Source: Chrysemys picta bellii
Lineage: Eukaryota; Chordata; Testudines; Emydidae
Assembly: GCF_011386835.1 (NCBI RefSeq)
Contig: NC_088796.1
Span: 88,705,468-88,769,467 of the forward strand
Length of the DNA: 64,000 nt
Direction of reading: 5' to 3'
Positions 23,761-36,457 of the stretch are shown here, in pieces. Below the pieces are notes generated by a model that saw only the letters and a list, made by a program, of their open reading frames with translations, had not been told where the DNA came from and did not search any database. Position numbers and translations under genes: made by a program. How positions within the stretch are numbered: the first letter of the stretch is position 1; every line of letters begins with the position of its first letter.

Positions 23761-23925
23761 TTGTAAGCCTCTGATTCTAGGTCACCTGCTACTCCCAGAT
23801 TACTGCCCATAGGTCCCTGGATGAAAACTAGGCTCTAGGCAACATCTCTGCATAGAAATCCTACCTAAAGTGGCCCAAACCAAAAGGTGCAATTTAAGCT
23901 CGTCAAATCAAGAGATTTAAGCCTG

Positions 23926-23954
23926 TGGCGGCAAAAAAGCCAGAGCCGGCCCTG
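23926..23954. mobile_element. Terminal fragment of the AGCCGGCCCTG hAT family
   Basis: GTGGCGGCAAAAAAGCCAG then AGCCGGCCCTG, the same right terminus as the intact element at 49851-50102. Only about 29 bp remain. Confidence 0.5.
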
Positions 23955-25204
23955 TATGGAAAGGCTGGTGCATGGAACCAATGGAGAGACCAATGTAAAT
24001 GCCTCAATTGCTTCTAGCAAAGAAAGGTGGAAGATAAATTGAAGAACTTTGGGTCAAGTACAGGAATGCAGTAGTGTGGCTTACAGAAATGTAGTGTAGA
24101 CTGGAAGCTTCCCAAGAAAGGAGAGGATAGAAAGTTGTCACTCTCACATTTCATTGTAATAGATGTGAATGTATCTGCTCCTGGTCAGCCATTTCCTTGG
24201 TTTAACTTTAAATGATAAATGAATGATTCAGTGTTTCTGAGTCTAATGGTATTGGTGTTAATGATTCATATGGTTTTGGAGGACACTTGGCCACATTTCT
24301 GAAATGCTCAGCATCTAGCCGCTGAGAGTGTGACACCTGTGTGAAGCCAGATTTCCTTGGAGCTCAGCACCTAATGTGTACCCAATAGACTGAGCTCTTC
24401 TGAAAACCTGACTCCATTGTGGCTGCTGAGCATTTCTGAAAATTCTAGCCATTGTGCCTTTAAGTAGCTGAACTTGCAGGGACAGGACTATGTCAGTCAA
24501 ACCTATATCACTGTCAGACAGGAATGTCCTAGCATTCGGCAGACTTTAATCGGATTCAGTTTTACTGAATGGCTGAATCTTGTGACACCATAATGTAGTT
24601 AGTTTCGACATTGAGGGCTTGATCCTTTAGGCTGTGTGTGTCGGGGCGGGCGGGTGGGGAGAGGATATTATTTGCTGGAAAGAAGCACATTGCTTGCCCT
24701 TTGGAACACAGAAATACACTAGGAACCGGCCTGACATATTATCAGGTGACAATTCATCTCAGAGGCAGGAAGAGAGAAATAAAGACCAGAAACATCTTCT
24801 GACTTTAACTCAATCTATCTCCTATTGCTGTCACCCAACACAGAGACACCATGTCATCAGTGGATACATGTAATCCAATATTGATAGCAGTGCAATGAAT
24901 TTTTCTTTTCACTGATTTGTCTCTATTAGAACATTGTCATATTTTCTTTTGTACATATTCTGTGGCTGATGTAGTATCACCCATCTAGAACCAAAAAGTT
25001 ATTTTATTTTTGCTGTTTTCTTATTTTGATTGCAAACCAGTATAACATACCCTTGAAAAAGCCAATTCAAATATATTATATATATTACATTATAATCTAT
25101 ACTATATTAATCATCAAGTTATATACCCAACATGAGCAAAAGAGTGAGATTATAACCCTCACAGTTTACTCAGTCCTTACTCAAGCCAACACATTGCCAC
25201 TCTT
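23955..25204. other. No gene recognised
   Basis: Mostly unique DNA. At 24300-24450 a diverged short repeat ends in TTTCTGAAAATTCTAGCC, and at 24635-24660 there is a GGCGGGCGGGTGGGG block. Nothing coding is evident. Confidence 0.4.
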
Positions 25205-25310
25205 CTTTGGGGTAGGGACTGTCTCTTATTAATGTTTGTATAGTGCCTAGCACATAGGGGCCCTGATCTTGGTTGTGCTTTAGGTGCTACCATAACACAA
25301 ATAATGAATA
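25205..25310 (+). repeat. Old retroposon 3'-tail repeat, second copy
   Basis: CTTTGGGGTAGGGACTGTCTC, then GTTTGTATAGTGCCTAGCAC, AGGTGCTACCATAACAC and a closing AATAATGAATA tail. It is a better preserved relative of 2970-3095. Confidence 0.6.
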
Positions 25311-25768
25311 TAATTTCCTTCAGTGGCAGCTTGCCTGAGTTAATAAGAACCTCAGGATGAGCTTCAAGGAGCTTGTCTTTATAGCCCAAACAAAAAACAA
25401 AAAAACCCCAAAGCCAATATTAGCCTTATAATAAACCTTACCCCCATGTTAAATGCAAATGAAAGTTAAACTATCAAAAATATTTTTCATTTCCCTTCTG
25501 AGGCCTCAGTTAGACTGTTTATGAAAAACAATATTTAATAAAAAGTTGGTTGTCCTTCCAGGGCTTTCATTGCTATTTCAACATTATCAATGTCTGTCTG
25601 TATCTTGCTTGACTGACCGCAGACAATAACAGATTCCCTAGGGACAGGGAGTATTTGAACAGAAGACCTATTTGAAATGCACGTAGCTTGTTAAAAATAG
25701 ACTATTGTATTTGTTTTGGCAATGAAGGATCCATGTTCAGAGATTCTCTAAGTATTTAGAGCTGAATC

Positions 25769-25858
25769 TTGCTGTCAATTGCCCCAATATCAATCTAGAG
25801 TAACTCCACTAAAGTCAGTGGTGTTACTCTGGATTTACACTAGTGTAACTGACAGCAC
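25769..25858. repeat. Short pseudo-palindrome
   Basis: The pair AGAGTAACTCCACT / AGTGGTGTTACTCT (25797-25830) matches at 13 of 14 positions around AAAGTC, with an outer pair GCTGTCAATT / AACTGACAGC. It is related in design to the 4013-4067 structure. Confidence 0.55.
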
Positions 25859-27861
25859 AATTAGGCCTTTAAGAATAAAGACCATAGATGTTAGGAAAGC
25901 TCTGAGACCTTTCTCACCCACACTTCATACTTGCACTGTTCAGGGCTGCAGTAATGAAGAACCCAGAGGATTTTTAAAAAGGGAAAGAGAAAAAAAAAGA
26001 GAAAAGTTATTGTAACTGCAACTGGATGAAATTAAGAAAAAGAAAATTTAGGGTCACTTGGAGGAAAAATTTCCCAACACCATGAAATAGACTCCTCGGA
26101 GAAGTGTTGGAAAAAACCTTTTCTTGAATTATTAAAAATTAGATTGCATGAAGGACTAGAGAATATATTGCAAACATAATCTTTCATTGATAGGGGAATG
26201 GGAACCATAATCCAATACTCTAGGGGCCTGACTCAGTCACAACAGAGCAGGTGGCATAATTATTTACACCACTCACTAACGGATATATGCACAAACACCC
26301 CAGCAGAGAGTATTGCGGCAGGTGGCCTAAGGTGTCAAGAGGTAAAATCTATGTAAAAAACTAAATAATATCCAGAATAAACAAGTAGAAATTAACGTAG
26401 GTGGTGTATGATGTAAGGGCCAAGTACACCTGCAAAATATGGTATGGGTAACCAATAAGAGGGCATACTGGTTGTTATATAGAATATGCTCTTGCACCTG
26501 CAGACTGAGTTGTAAGGGTTCTGGGATATATTATACAGCCTAAAGAAGTCCAACTCTGGGTGTAAGCTTGTGCACAGAAGAGAATATGAAGTATACGATA
26601 CTAATGATAATACCAACTAGTATTTACATAGCACATTTCTTCTAAAGTTCCCAAGGCACTCTACAATCTGTACATATAGTGGTCTTTACCAGCAACTGAA
26701 ATGCAACCACCTCTGAGCTGGAAGGCAGCAGCTTTTTAATAGTGCATAATTCATATCAAACTAAACCTACAGGGAATATTTAGACAGAGAGAATGAGGCA
26801 GCTGAATTGGACATTTGGATAGAGTTATAGGGTTGGTTTTATGAAACAAACCATAATATCTTTAATGATCACAAGCATGAAGGCCTCAATATTATATCCT
26901 AGCCAAGAAACAGCACTTCTAGCATCACAGTGCTCCCTACCTCTCCACTGGACTACTTGTTCAGTGGTGACTCACAGGGAAAGAGAGATAGCTACAGAGT
27001 CACCAATACTAAGTTGCACAATATCTGCATTTTACTTGGAGATCTCCCATCCAAATGCTGACCCTACTTAGTTTTTAAGAGATGACCAGAGCAGGTGGTT
27101 TAGCTGCAGACAAAGACAGGATAACAGAGGGTTAACATTTTACAGTATTTATTCAAAAAAGTCAGAAGATGAATGGGGAATGAAGGAATATTCTAAACAA
27201 ATGCAACAAAGATTTCCAGTAAAATAATATATTTGAAAAGACATACTGTAGTAAAGGAATGTTCTTCTAAAAAGAACACTCAGCATATTATTCAAAAAAT
27301 CCATAAGACACAGTGAACAGGGAGTTCAAGTATTATCTGATATCAGAAAGGAGAGCTTCAAAATATAAATATATGGCAACCTTTCAAACTCTGCAGTATC
27401 ATTTCAGATAGCTGTACAGTTTAAGGTCAACATCTGCCAAAAGTCACCGAGTTAAAAATAATCCAAACAAAAAATAACGAATAATAGAGAAGGCTGGACA
27501 CCTGGTTGCTGGAATAAAAGCAGAAAATGGTGCCAAAGTTTTAATTAAAAAAGTCATGGAAAAATGCCAAAACAAGGAAAATTCTTCTCAAATTATGAAG
27601 TTAAGCCTTAAACAAAGGAACAAAAAATACTATTAAAATCAGACTTGGCCTTAGAATTTTTAGAGAGATTCTGGTATTCTCAAATGAGAGATGATAATCC
27701 CCTTTATAGTACCTGTATCACCTTTTGGCTTTGTCTGCCAAACAGATGCTTTCACTCAAGTGTCCATTAAGATGGCCTTGAAAAATTAGAAGGATAATAT
27801 CTAACATGTAGGCTGAACTATTCAAAACAGTCATGAGGATTTAGATACATATAATCCACTG
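25859..27861. other. No gene recognised; one old repeat fragment
   Basis: At about 26600-26660 GTATTTACATAGCACATTTC followed by CCAAGGCACTCTACAATC looks like an old retroposon fragment. The rest is AT-rich and featureless to me. Confidence 0.35.
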
Positions 27862-28045
27862 AGGAGTTACGGTTTAGTAGTTGTCACCACATTGGTACTC
27901 CGGACACCTCCATTCAATTCCTGGATTTGCCATGGACTTCCTGTGTGATCCTGGAAAAGTCATTTAGTCTATCCTGTGCCTTAGTTTCTCATCTGGAAAA
28001 TCAGGATAATATTCTCCGGCCTTACAGGAGTGTTGTGAGGCAAAA
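27862..28045 (+). repeat. CORE-SINE / MIR-like SINE
   Basis: The order CTTCCTGTGTGATCCTGG-AAAAGTCATTTAG-CCTTAGTTTCTCATCTGGAAAATCAGGATAATA-GGAGTGTTGTGAGG is the conserved MIR core and 3' region. The head upstream is diverged. MIR-type CORE-SINEs are shared among amniotes, so this is an old insertion. Confidence 0.75.
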
Positions 28046-29429
28046 AATGATTGTGAGGCAATCAGGTACTATGGGGATGAGAAACATTTATGGGCCTAGG
28101 TGGATATTTTTTAAGGAAGATTCCCAGTTTAACTGTAACTCCCCCACTACTAGCATTCTGATGGACTACAGCAAAAACAACAAAAATACACCCCCCCCCA
28201 GGTGATAGAGAATGAAAAAGGGCAAAGGAAGCAAGAAAATAAAAACAATGCTTGATGCAAATGACCCAAATAAAACTTTGCCAGTCAGTTACTGTATATT
28301 GAGAGTCCCCAAATTCTCACAACAATTATGGGTTCTCTCAAGACTAGATGGTTAGTTAACTCAATAGAATCATCAAGAAAAGGAGAGGCTTTAATAGTGA
28401 ATCACCAAGCACAAAGGAACACTATCATCTATAAGACAGAAGAGTAGAAAATGGAAAAAGGTGGGAAACCCCCCCCTTTGGCAACAGGCAGTTAAGTGTT
28501 GGAATAATGGAAACAAAACAGATTTTTATACTTAAAATCAAAGAAAAACAAACTTAGAAAAACAGGCTTTGGAGAAATTCCAAATTATGGAAATCAAATG
28601 TCAGCTGATGTGACTATCCACTTAACACAAAACTTTTCTTGCACACGTGGCTGACAATACATGTTGTTTCTGTGGAGCTTTGCAAAGCCTCGGTAGAGGA
28701 TGAGTATGTATTTTTACATAGAGGGAAGGTTATAGTGAGGTTAAATGGAATTGAAAACTTTGCGTTGGGATTTCCAGATATGTAAATGAAAGGACAGGGT
28801 GCAAGGAAGCTCTGTGTAGAACTGGGGCAGAATTTTACCTTAGTGCTCAAAAGAATGTTTAGTTGGGAAATTGGATACTGCCCCTGCCATCCATCATGGT
28901 CTGCTGAGCAGGTTCTGGAGGGTTGGAAAGATAGTACAGGTATGACACACAGGAGTAGTATCGAAACTGATCGTTATTTCTGGGCTCTAGTCACCTGATT
29001 CGGCTCAGGGTTTCAAAGGGTTACTTCATCTGTCATATGACCCTTGCCACATAGTACATAGAGTTCAATAAAGAAGCAATGTGTTTGGTGTGCTCCTAGG
29101 TAGTGACTTCTTGAGCACATTAATATAGCACATGGACTATAGGTGATAGTTTGGGGCTTACACTGATTATTTTTTAATGATCACATAACCCTGCCATATC
29201 ACCTATCGTATAGGCCTTTGCTCTCATCTCTTAGTACCATCCCACTCTGCATCACAGGATGCCTCTTCTCTCCCTCTCAAGTGAATCCAAACAGTAAAGG
29301 AAAGTTTTTGCACTAAGTATACTTTTAAAAAGTGGTATAATCCAGATGCCAATTTTTGCTATATATGGATATCAGTTACACAAGTAGAAGAAGACGTGGA
29401 TGTCAATGATTTTTGCACAATATAGGGAT
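28046..29429. other. No feature recognised
   Basis: A short C9 run at 28191-28199 and otherwise unique DNA. No gene or repeat could be supported. Confidence 0.4.
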
Positions 29430-30037
29430 TGTGACAAAGTTCCTCCTCTATCTTGGTGGGTCCCCTGCGCTTATTGGCGGATTTTCTTGCCTTAGAGATT
29501 CACCATGTGGGTTGGGGAACAGCCCAGAGACCTTCCCCTCTGGAAGAACCCACAGTCCAGGTCAATTGGCAGGTTTGGTGGGAACCCAGGTCCGCCCTCT
29601 ACTCCGGGTTCCAGCCCAGGGCCCTGTGGACTGCAGCTGTCTATAGTGCCTCCTGTAACAGCTGCATGATAGCTACAACTCCCTGGGCTACTTTCTCCTG
29701 GTGTCTGATAACGCTTGTGCTCCTCAATCCTCCAGCCCCACACCCTCTCAGCTCCTTGCACCTCTTGCTCCCAGCTCCTCACACCACAAACTGAAGTGAG
29801 CTCCTTTTGAAATCCAGGTGCCCTGATTAGCCTGCCTTAATTGATTCTAGCAGCTTCTTCTTATTTGGCTCCAGGTGTCCTAATTAGCTGCCTGCCTTAA
29901 CTGGTTCTAGCAGGTTCCTGATTACTCTAGTGCAGCTCCTGCTCTGGTCACTCAGGGAACAGAAAACTACTCATCCAGTGACCAATATATTTGCCCTCTA
30001 CCAGACTCCTGTACCCCACTGGTCTGGGTCTGTTACA
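29430..30037. mobile_element. Solo LTR (608 bp) with 4-bp target duplication
   Basis: Begins TGTGACAAAGTTCC and ends GGTCTGTTACA, a TG...CA long terminal repeat. GGAT flanks both sides (29426-29429 and 30038-30041), consistent with LTR-retroelement integration. I recognise the sequence as a common turtle LTR. No internal retroviral or gypsy genes flank it, so it is a solo LTR left by recombination. Whether the parent is ERV or gypsy-type cannot be decided from the LTR. The 77-113 codon frames within it are spurious. Confidence 0.88.
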
Positions 30038-30361
30038 GGATGAATGACTGTAGTGTTTGACAGGAGGCTGGGAAGGCCAGGCATGTTTGACAGCAGTTTG
30101 CAGGTAGAGTTAGTGACAAAGCTTAATCACAGTTGTGTTTACAACTGATTTCACCCAGAGATGACTTCAAATACATTCTGTTTTTTTAAAAAGCTATCTT
30201 TTGTCTGCGTGTATATATACACATTGCAGAGGAAGACTAGTGTAACACCCTCACCTGGGCCTAAAATATCTAAAGCTACTTGCTTTTAAGTTTGGTTGCC
30301 TAAAAGTTAGACAAATTCCAGGATCTGATCCTGCAACCTTTGCACACAAGTGCAATAATAC

Positions 30362-30541
30362 AAGGTATGTCTACACCACAGTAAAACTCATTGCAGCTGG
30401 ACCCTTCCCCCTCATGGTGTCCCAGATCCCAGGCTCCAGCCCAGGCTGGGCATCTATACTGCAGTTTTATAGCCCTGCAGCCCAAGCCTGAGTCAACTGA
30501 CCCTGGCCAACCACGGGTATTTATTGAAGTGTAGACATGCT
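30362..30541. mobile_element. Small Chompy-like MITE
   Basis: AAGGTATGTCTACACC on the left faces GTGTAGACATGC on the right, and CCCAGGCTCCAGCCCAGGC lies inside. It is 180 bp and non-coding. Confidence 0.7.
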
Positions 30542-30842
30542 CACGGACTACTTGGGCAAGTACAGGTCTCAGGATTGGTCATTAGAGAAATTTTGAAAAA
30601 GATAATACATTATATAAATGTGCTGCCAACTATCATGGTTTTATTGCTAGCCTTTCGATAATTGGTATTTTTCTTAAAGCCCCCAGTGCCCAGATTCATG
30701 CAGTTATGTGAGAATCTCAAATTTCATTTTAAATAAAAGGAACTCTGTAGTCCTCATGTTTGTGGAGAAAAGCTTGAAAATGCAATCCTAAGGTATTCTA
30801 AAAGGTAAAAGCTCAAAATCCAGGAGGCAAATAAAACGAACC

Positions 30843-30930
<88 letters not shown>
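30843..30930. repeat. Compound microsatellite (GT)n(AT)n
   Basis: About 11 GT units (30843-30864) pass directly into about 33 AT units ending near 30930. A run of this kind is likely length-polymorphic and can form cruciform or Z-DNA. Confidence 0.95.
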
Positions 30931-30935
<5 letters not shown>

Positions 30936-30944
30936 ATCATGATT

Positions 30945-30998
30945 TTGTTGCACCTGACTCCTGATTTTTTGAATGTTTGGGGTTGGCAACACTGAACA
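30945..30998. repeat. Fragment of the 'TGGCAACACTG' TIR repeat
   Basis: ATGATTTTGTTGCACCTGACTCCTGATTTTTTG ending GGTTGGCAACACTGA, the right terminus of the family seen complete at 45788-46064. It abuts the microsatellite. Confidence 0.5.
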
Positions 30999-31032
30999 TG
31001 CTATGAAAATTTTTCTAGAGCTTTAAATCATG

Positions 31033-31110
31033 GGCCAGACCTTCAGCTGTTATAAAGCAATGTGTGTCTTCAATAAAGCTAAGCTGATTACAGTAGCTGA
31101 AGATCTGGCC
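31033..31110. repeat. Short pseudo-palindrome (GGCCAGAC...ATCTGGCC)
   Basis: GGCCAGACCTTCAGCTGTTAT is mirrored by AGTAGCTGAAGATCTGGCC. The 78 bp unit is self-complementary over most of its length. Confidence 0.65.
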
Positions 31111-32689
31111 CCATGTTTTCATCTTAGCATATGATAAATAAGTTCTGGTCACTGAAAGTGAGTGTGTTAATGAGGCTTATGAGGGTCTGGAGGCTGGAAA
31201 GGCTGGCATTGTGGCTTGTTTCTAGTTGTTAGTGATTAGCTGATGCGTTACCTGAAAAGCAAGACTAGAAATAACTTTTAAAAGTATTGAGTGATGTAGG
31301 CCACTTCTGAAGAATCTGAACTAAACTTTCCAGGGCCATAGGGTGAAAACGTCATCATTCCAAGGAAAACCTCTACAAAATAAATATTAGGTTTATGGAA
31401 GTATTTTTAATCACTTTTTTTGTTTAATAATGTGGAGACCAAAATGCTGTTTTATAAGGTATTTTTTTCAATAGTGTCATTTATGGCTCTTTCTTTTAAA
31501 AAAAAAATGTCTTTATACTCCTGCCAAAAAAAATTCAAATCTTTTTTTTGTGTATGTTAAAGCAGAGGGCTTGGCAAGATGGTACTGAAATAACAAGTAA
31601 TACCCTTTCAAGATAGGGTCAATCAAATCCAGGGGAGGCTGTTTATTAGATTATGTGCGGTACTTTTAGGAATAAAATCTTTCAAAGTGCTCTTAGTTTG
31701 ACCAAAATATTTTTTCCATCAGCTGGTTAGAATTTTTGTGTCAGTTAGCTTGCAATGCTGCTATTTCCTCTGCATGTGTTCTGCAAACCATGGGAGGATG
31801 CAGGAGTCAGGAATGAGATGCAATTATGGGGGACTAAGCAGAAGACAGATAACATCTCCTTCCCGCCAGCCAGCACAGAAGGCAGTCTGTCTGGGCCTGG
31901 AGGCAGCTGATCAGATCTGAGCTTGAGTATTTGGAAAGAGCCTTAGCAGCCTACTAGCCCTGTTTGTTTAGAAAGAAACTATTGTATCATTTGGTTATTC
32001 TAACAGGGTCTGCAAAGCAAGTGCTGGTTTTGACATGATGAATTTCAAACACATAGAGCCTGTGTTCCGGTGAAGTGGCTAAGTACTGTGCCTGCATCTT
32101 AGCATGTATCAAATAATACAGAAGCTTGCAAAGGCCTTGCTATCTTCAAATGTAATTTTGACATTTCTGTATAATTTATACCTAGACATCAAATAAGTGG
32201 TATGTTTGAATGAGAGCAATTTTTGGTAATTTGCCTAAATTCTGTATTGGTGCTTTCTTTGGCTTAATCTGGTTAACTGAGATCTGTTCCCTGGCTGGCT
32301 GCCAATATTAACATAGCATATGGGCACCAGATTGATTTACCTATAGTTACCTATACTTTTCTGCTTCAAAAGGACTATTTTTCACTCTTTCTCAAAGTTT
32401 ATCTTACAAGTTGATCTAGAGTCTATTTAGCGAAATATCCTTGGCAACACATATCTACTGTTTATGTATAGTCCAGTTTATGTGTTAATATCTGTGATAC
32501 TTCTACGTGTAAATGTGTCAGATAAACTGTTTAAAAGAGTTAGTCAATAATGTGAAGCTCAAAGAGAATGTATGATTTTCTACCTGTTACTAGCAACTTA
32601 GCTTCTGTTCTTACAGTAAGAGGAAATACTTCTGTTCTTACATTAAAGAGACAAATAGACCCTGTTTGTTTAAAGCTGTATTATACACT
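31111..32689. other. No feature recognised
   Basis: AT-rich with several A/T homopolymer runs (31430-31550). No exon or element boundary was seen. Confidence 0.4.
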
Positions 32690-33250
32690 GTAATTTTACA
32701 TGTGCAACAGAGACAACGTGTAACTCTTGATAATGGGGGGCACAATTTAAAGGCTCTGGGGGGGGCACGTGACCACCCCACACATCGCCTCTGGAGGAGC
32801 AGCAGCAGAGCCAGGAGAGCCAGCGAGTGCCTCAGGGAATATCTCATGGCAGCCGGGCTCCGCAGGCAGGGGCTGGCTCCAGGGGGGCGTCGCCAGCTGG
32901 TGCCGGGCTCTTTCGGGGGAGAGGCAAGTACGCGTCAGGGCTGCAGCACAGAGTGGTGCCACCTGCCCTGCCTGGGGAGTGCCTTTGCGTGCAAAGGCAG
33001 CCTGGCTTGGGGAGTAGGGTAGGAGGGTTGCCAGGTAGCCAGCCAGCACCCTGACTCCCACAGTATGGAGAGCCTGGGACCCGAGTGGGCCGGGCAACCC
33101 TCACCAGCTTCCAGTCCACTGGCTCCTGGCAGGAGGCAATGATTTTCCAGCTGTGGGGTGTGCCCCTAGGAAGACATGCCCCACAGTTTGCAAACGTTTG
33201 TGATAAATGGCTTGGAATAAGGGGTCAACAAGATTGAGAAACACCGAGAA
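32690..33250. repeat. GC-rich patch, probable non-autonomous hAT remnant
   Basis: Sharp change to GC-rich, CpG-containing sequence between about 32730 and 33200 inside AT-rich DNA. It closes with ATTGAGAAACACCG, which resembles a worn hAT terminus. Several overlapping frames of 60-118 codons on both strands follow from the composition; none looks like a protein. The left end is unclear. Confidence 0.4.
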
Positions 33251-35284
33251 CAGTTACGGAGTTTTTGTTGGTTTCAGTCAATCAGGAGGCTTTCAGCAAA
33301 ATATGAGAATAACTTGTTGGTGATGTTCTCACGCTGACAGAGATAACATGTTTAATGTGTTTTTATAGCACCATATAAAAGGCTTATAATACTTATTTAA
33401 ATGTTTGACTCATCAGGTAAGTAGAACAATTTAGTTTTGGGTGAGCCTCATGAGATTCTGTCTGGATAGGCATTCAAAAGTTTGGCTCTTCATCCAAAGG
33501 AGCAAATCTTTTAATGCCCCCTTCCCATGACCCCACCCTTCCCTGGCCCTCCAACCGTTTTTGTGATGAGGCTTTTCTCTGCCCTGGTGGCAGCTGCAGC
33601 ATGCTCCATGGGTGCTTTGGCAGTCTCTCCCACTTGCAGATGTCTTCTTGAGGGAGAATGTTTAGCCCTTCCCTTTTCTCCTCTCCCCCGTAGCAGCACT
33701 TTTGCAGGGAAGCTATGTGTTTACCATCACCAAAGCACTAGTCTGTGAGAAAATGCCCCTTTACTTTTCGTTTTCCCCATAGCAATTTTTTTTAGAGTGA
33801 GAACTCAGTGACCCTATCCCCTTAGAAGCACTATTTTTGAGGGGAGGATTCCACACGCTTTCCAGTCCTGCCAGAACTGGTAGGGCTGGGATATGCCTGT
33901 GCCCTTACTACCCTAGCCCTCTAATATACAGTACTCCCCTGTAGAGACACCATGCAATAACCACATGATTAAGGCATTTTGGAGTTTGTGGTATCAGATT
34001 AGATTAAACTGATTTTTGAACACACATTAGATTTTAATTTGTATTTCCTTATGATTTCTCTATAGGGCAAGAGTTAAAATTGTTTGGGTGCCCTAACTGT
34101 GCATTTCTATACCTTAATATGTTTGGATTTCTTTTAAGTTTAACCTTAACTCTGAACTTCCTGTGTTTATAATACTTGGGTTTGGGATACAGTATCAACC
34201 TTTTTTTTATATTAACATTTATGGCCAGATTCACCAGTATACTCTGGCTGATTTACTCCATTTTTGTGCAGAACAAAGAATAGAGTTTACTGACCAGTTA
34301 AACTAGATTTACAGCTGCTTTGCATCACCAGCACAAAGCAGCTGGCAGGTAGACCACAGTTCCCTCCTATCTCCTGTTCTCCAGATCCCTCCTGCTTCTT
34401 GCACCTACCTGTATTCCCCTGCATACACACTCAATGCTTTTCCTTGCACATACAGATACATGCACCAGTTTCCTCCTCCCTTCTGAACCTCTCTTTTCCT
34501 GTAAAACACCCCCTCACCCCAGTTTCGTCTCTCCTGCACTGCATATTCACTTTTGCATGCACACTCATATCATACTTTCCATGTCTTTTCTATTTCTCTT
34601 CCCACACACCCCTCTAATTTTCTCCTTCCACCTCCATTGCTGAGTAGATCTGGTGTAATGGGTAGCTTTTGTAAAGAAATATTTAAGATTAATGGTAACT
34701 TTTTGCCATTATTGTTCATCACAAATTGTATCCTTCAGCAGAGACTGATGCATAAAAATCTTCTCTGGAGAAACTCAAAGAATTGTCACTCTTACAAAAT
34801 GTCTGGCTGCTGTTGCTTGGGGACAGACTACGCAGCCTCCACTTGGAAAGGAACAGAGAGGTTTCAGACTTATGGCTATCAAAGGAATTATAGGGCACCA
34901 ATCAGGTAGAGCCCAATTCTGCCCTGATTTATGCCCTGTGTAATACCATTGATGTTAGTGGGGTGCATATGAGGTGTACTCTCGATTTTTAAATGGAGAC
35001 AAACTTTGGATAAATGGACTTTTCTAAAACTATTTGACGTTATTTGTATTGTTCTATTTCTATTGCCCCCGCTTCCCGCTATTATTGACAATATTCATGC
35101 TTGATAAAGGGGTTTCTCCTTCATAGTCTCACTTCCACTTTACCTTGATCCGGTAATTAAGTAATGATGGTTATGAAATCACAGAAAATGACCACGGAAA
35201 TAATTTTGACTTCATAAATTTAGTAAGACTAACTCTTAGGTAATATTTGGTTAGCACTTTTCTGATTCAAATGATTTAAAAACA
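33251..35284. other. No gene recognised; pyrimidine-rich stretch
   Basis: 33520-33760 and 34370-34640 are C/T-rich on the plus strand and generate chance ORFs. A weak pseudo-palindrome starts GGCCAGATTCACCAG at 34222. Nothing coding was supported. Confidence 0.4.
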
Positions 35285-35450
35285 TTGATCCTCACAATGT
35301 GTCAGTGAAGTAGATGAGGTGTACTTATAACCCCATTTCACAGAGGAAGAAACTAGGTGGTTTGCCTAGAATGGCCAGACACAGAGTCAGTCCAGAGTTG
35401 GGACTGGAACCCAAAAGAGCCAACCTCCTAGTCCTTTGCTTCGACCCTAA
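35285..35450 (-). repeat. MIR-like / CORE-SINE fragment, antisense
   Basis: The plus strand reads ATCCTCACAATGTGTCAGTG, CCCCATTTCACAGAGGAAGAAACT, TTTGCCTAGAATGGCCAGACACAGAGTCAG and GACTGGAACCCAAAAGAG. This is the reverse-oriented MIR order (core, then head with a degenerate B box). Confidence 0.65.
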
Positions 35451-36254
35451 ACAGAATCACTGAAAACATATTTGATAATCAGCAAATGTCACAAAGAAAA
35501 TTATGAAAGGTGTGAAAATGAAATCAAAGAATGTATAAACATGCTTTGTAGTATTCTAACATTTTCCCCACTGTGGAAATCCTTTTTCAGCCTGAAATCA
35601 TTCCTCTGGCACAATGTAAATGATCCAGAATATTTTCTACTAGTATAACCTGGATACCATATGTTTGCCAGAAGTTTTATGTTTCTTTCATTCCAAGTGT
35701 TTAGAGATTTCAACCGTCCTTTGGAAAACTACACATTTAATAGGAAAATGTCATAAACTGCGACTTTAATAACTAAATTAGGTCTGGGAGAAAAAGAATA
35801 TATAGTTCTGAGATTAATCACAGAGCCAAAGCTTTTGAAGGGCTCTGTGAATGTGGTTCCTTTAAGGGTTTAGTGAAGTCTATTGATCTAAACTCATTAC
35901 CTACCACCATAAATCATTGTAGCCTGCTAAGGGTGCCAGCAGTGAAGTAGCAGGAAGATTATGTGGCTAAGTATTGGCATTAGGAAGGAACTCAAAAAGT
36001 AGCGTCTGGATGGAGAGAGAGCAGTAAGGTTAGGAGTAGCAGTGAGGAGGGGGATGTAAGGGGTTGAAGCAGCAAGAGGAGACTAGACCAGAGATCTAGG
36101 GGCAAGGAAGTGATGCCTGAAGTAGAAAAAGAAATGAGGGATCATGAAGCCCTGGAAAAAGTCAACCAGAAGAGAGAGGGCAAGGAACCGAGGCCAGGGT
36201 GTTATGGAGAGTGACCCCAGGAAGAGCCACAACAGTCAAGTATTATTTACCCCT
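35451..36254. other. No gene recognised; purine-rich strand
   Basis: 36010-36210 is strongly A/G-rich on the plus strand. No exon or element end was identified. Confidence 0.4.
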
Positions 36255-36425
36255 AATGTATTTACTGAGACAGCAGTCATCTCCCCTCTCAGCCTTCATT
36301 TTGCTAGACTAAACAATCCAAGCTCTTTTAGTCTCCTCTGATATGATAGGCCTGCCATTTGCCTCATCATCCTAGCCGCAATTATCTGCAGATGTTCCCG
36401 TTTAAATTCATTTTTCTTGAACCTG

Positions 36426-36457
<32 letters not shown>

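Noticed and set aside
29430..30037. Retroviral internal genes next to the LTR
   Set aside because: Flanks on both sides show no gag, pol or env frame, and the GGAT duplication directly borders the single LTR.
32666..33119. Cluster of six overlapping ORFs up to 118 codons
   Set aside because: Open frames on both strands follow from the GC-rich composition of one patch. None has protein-like features.
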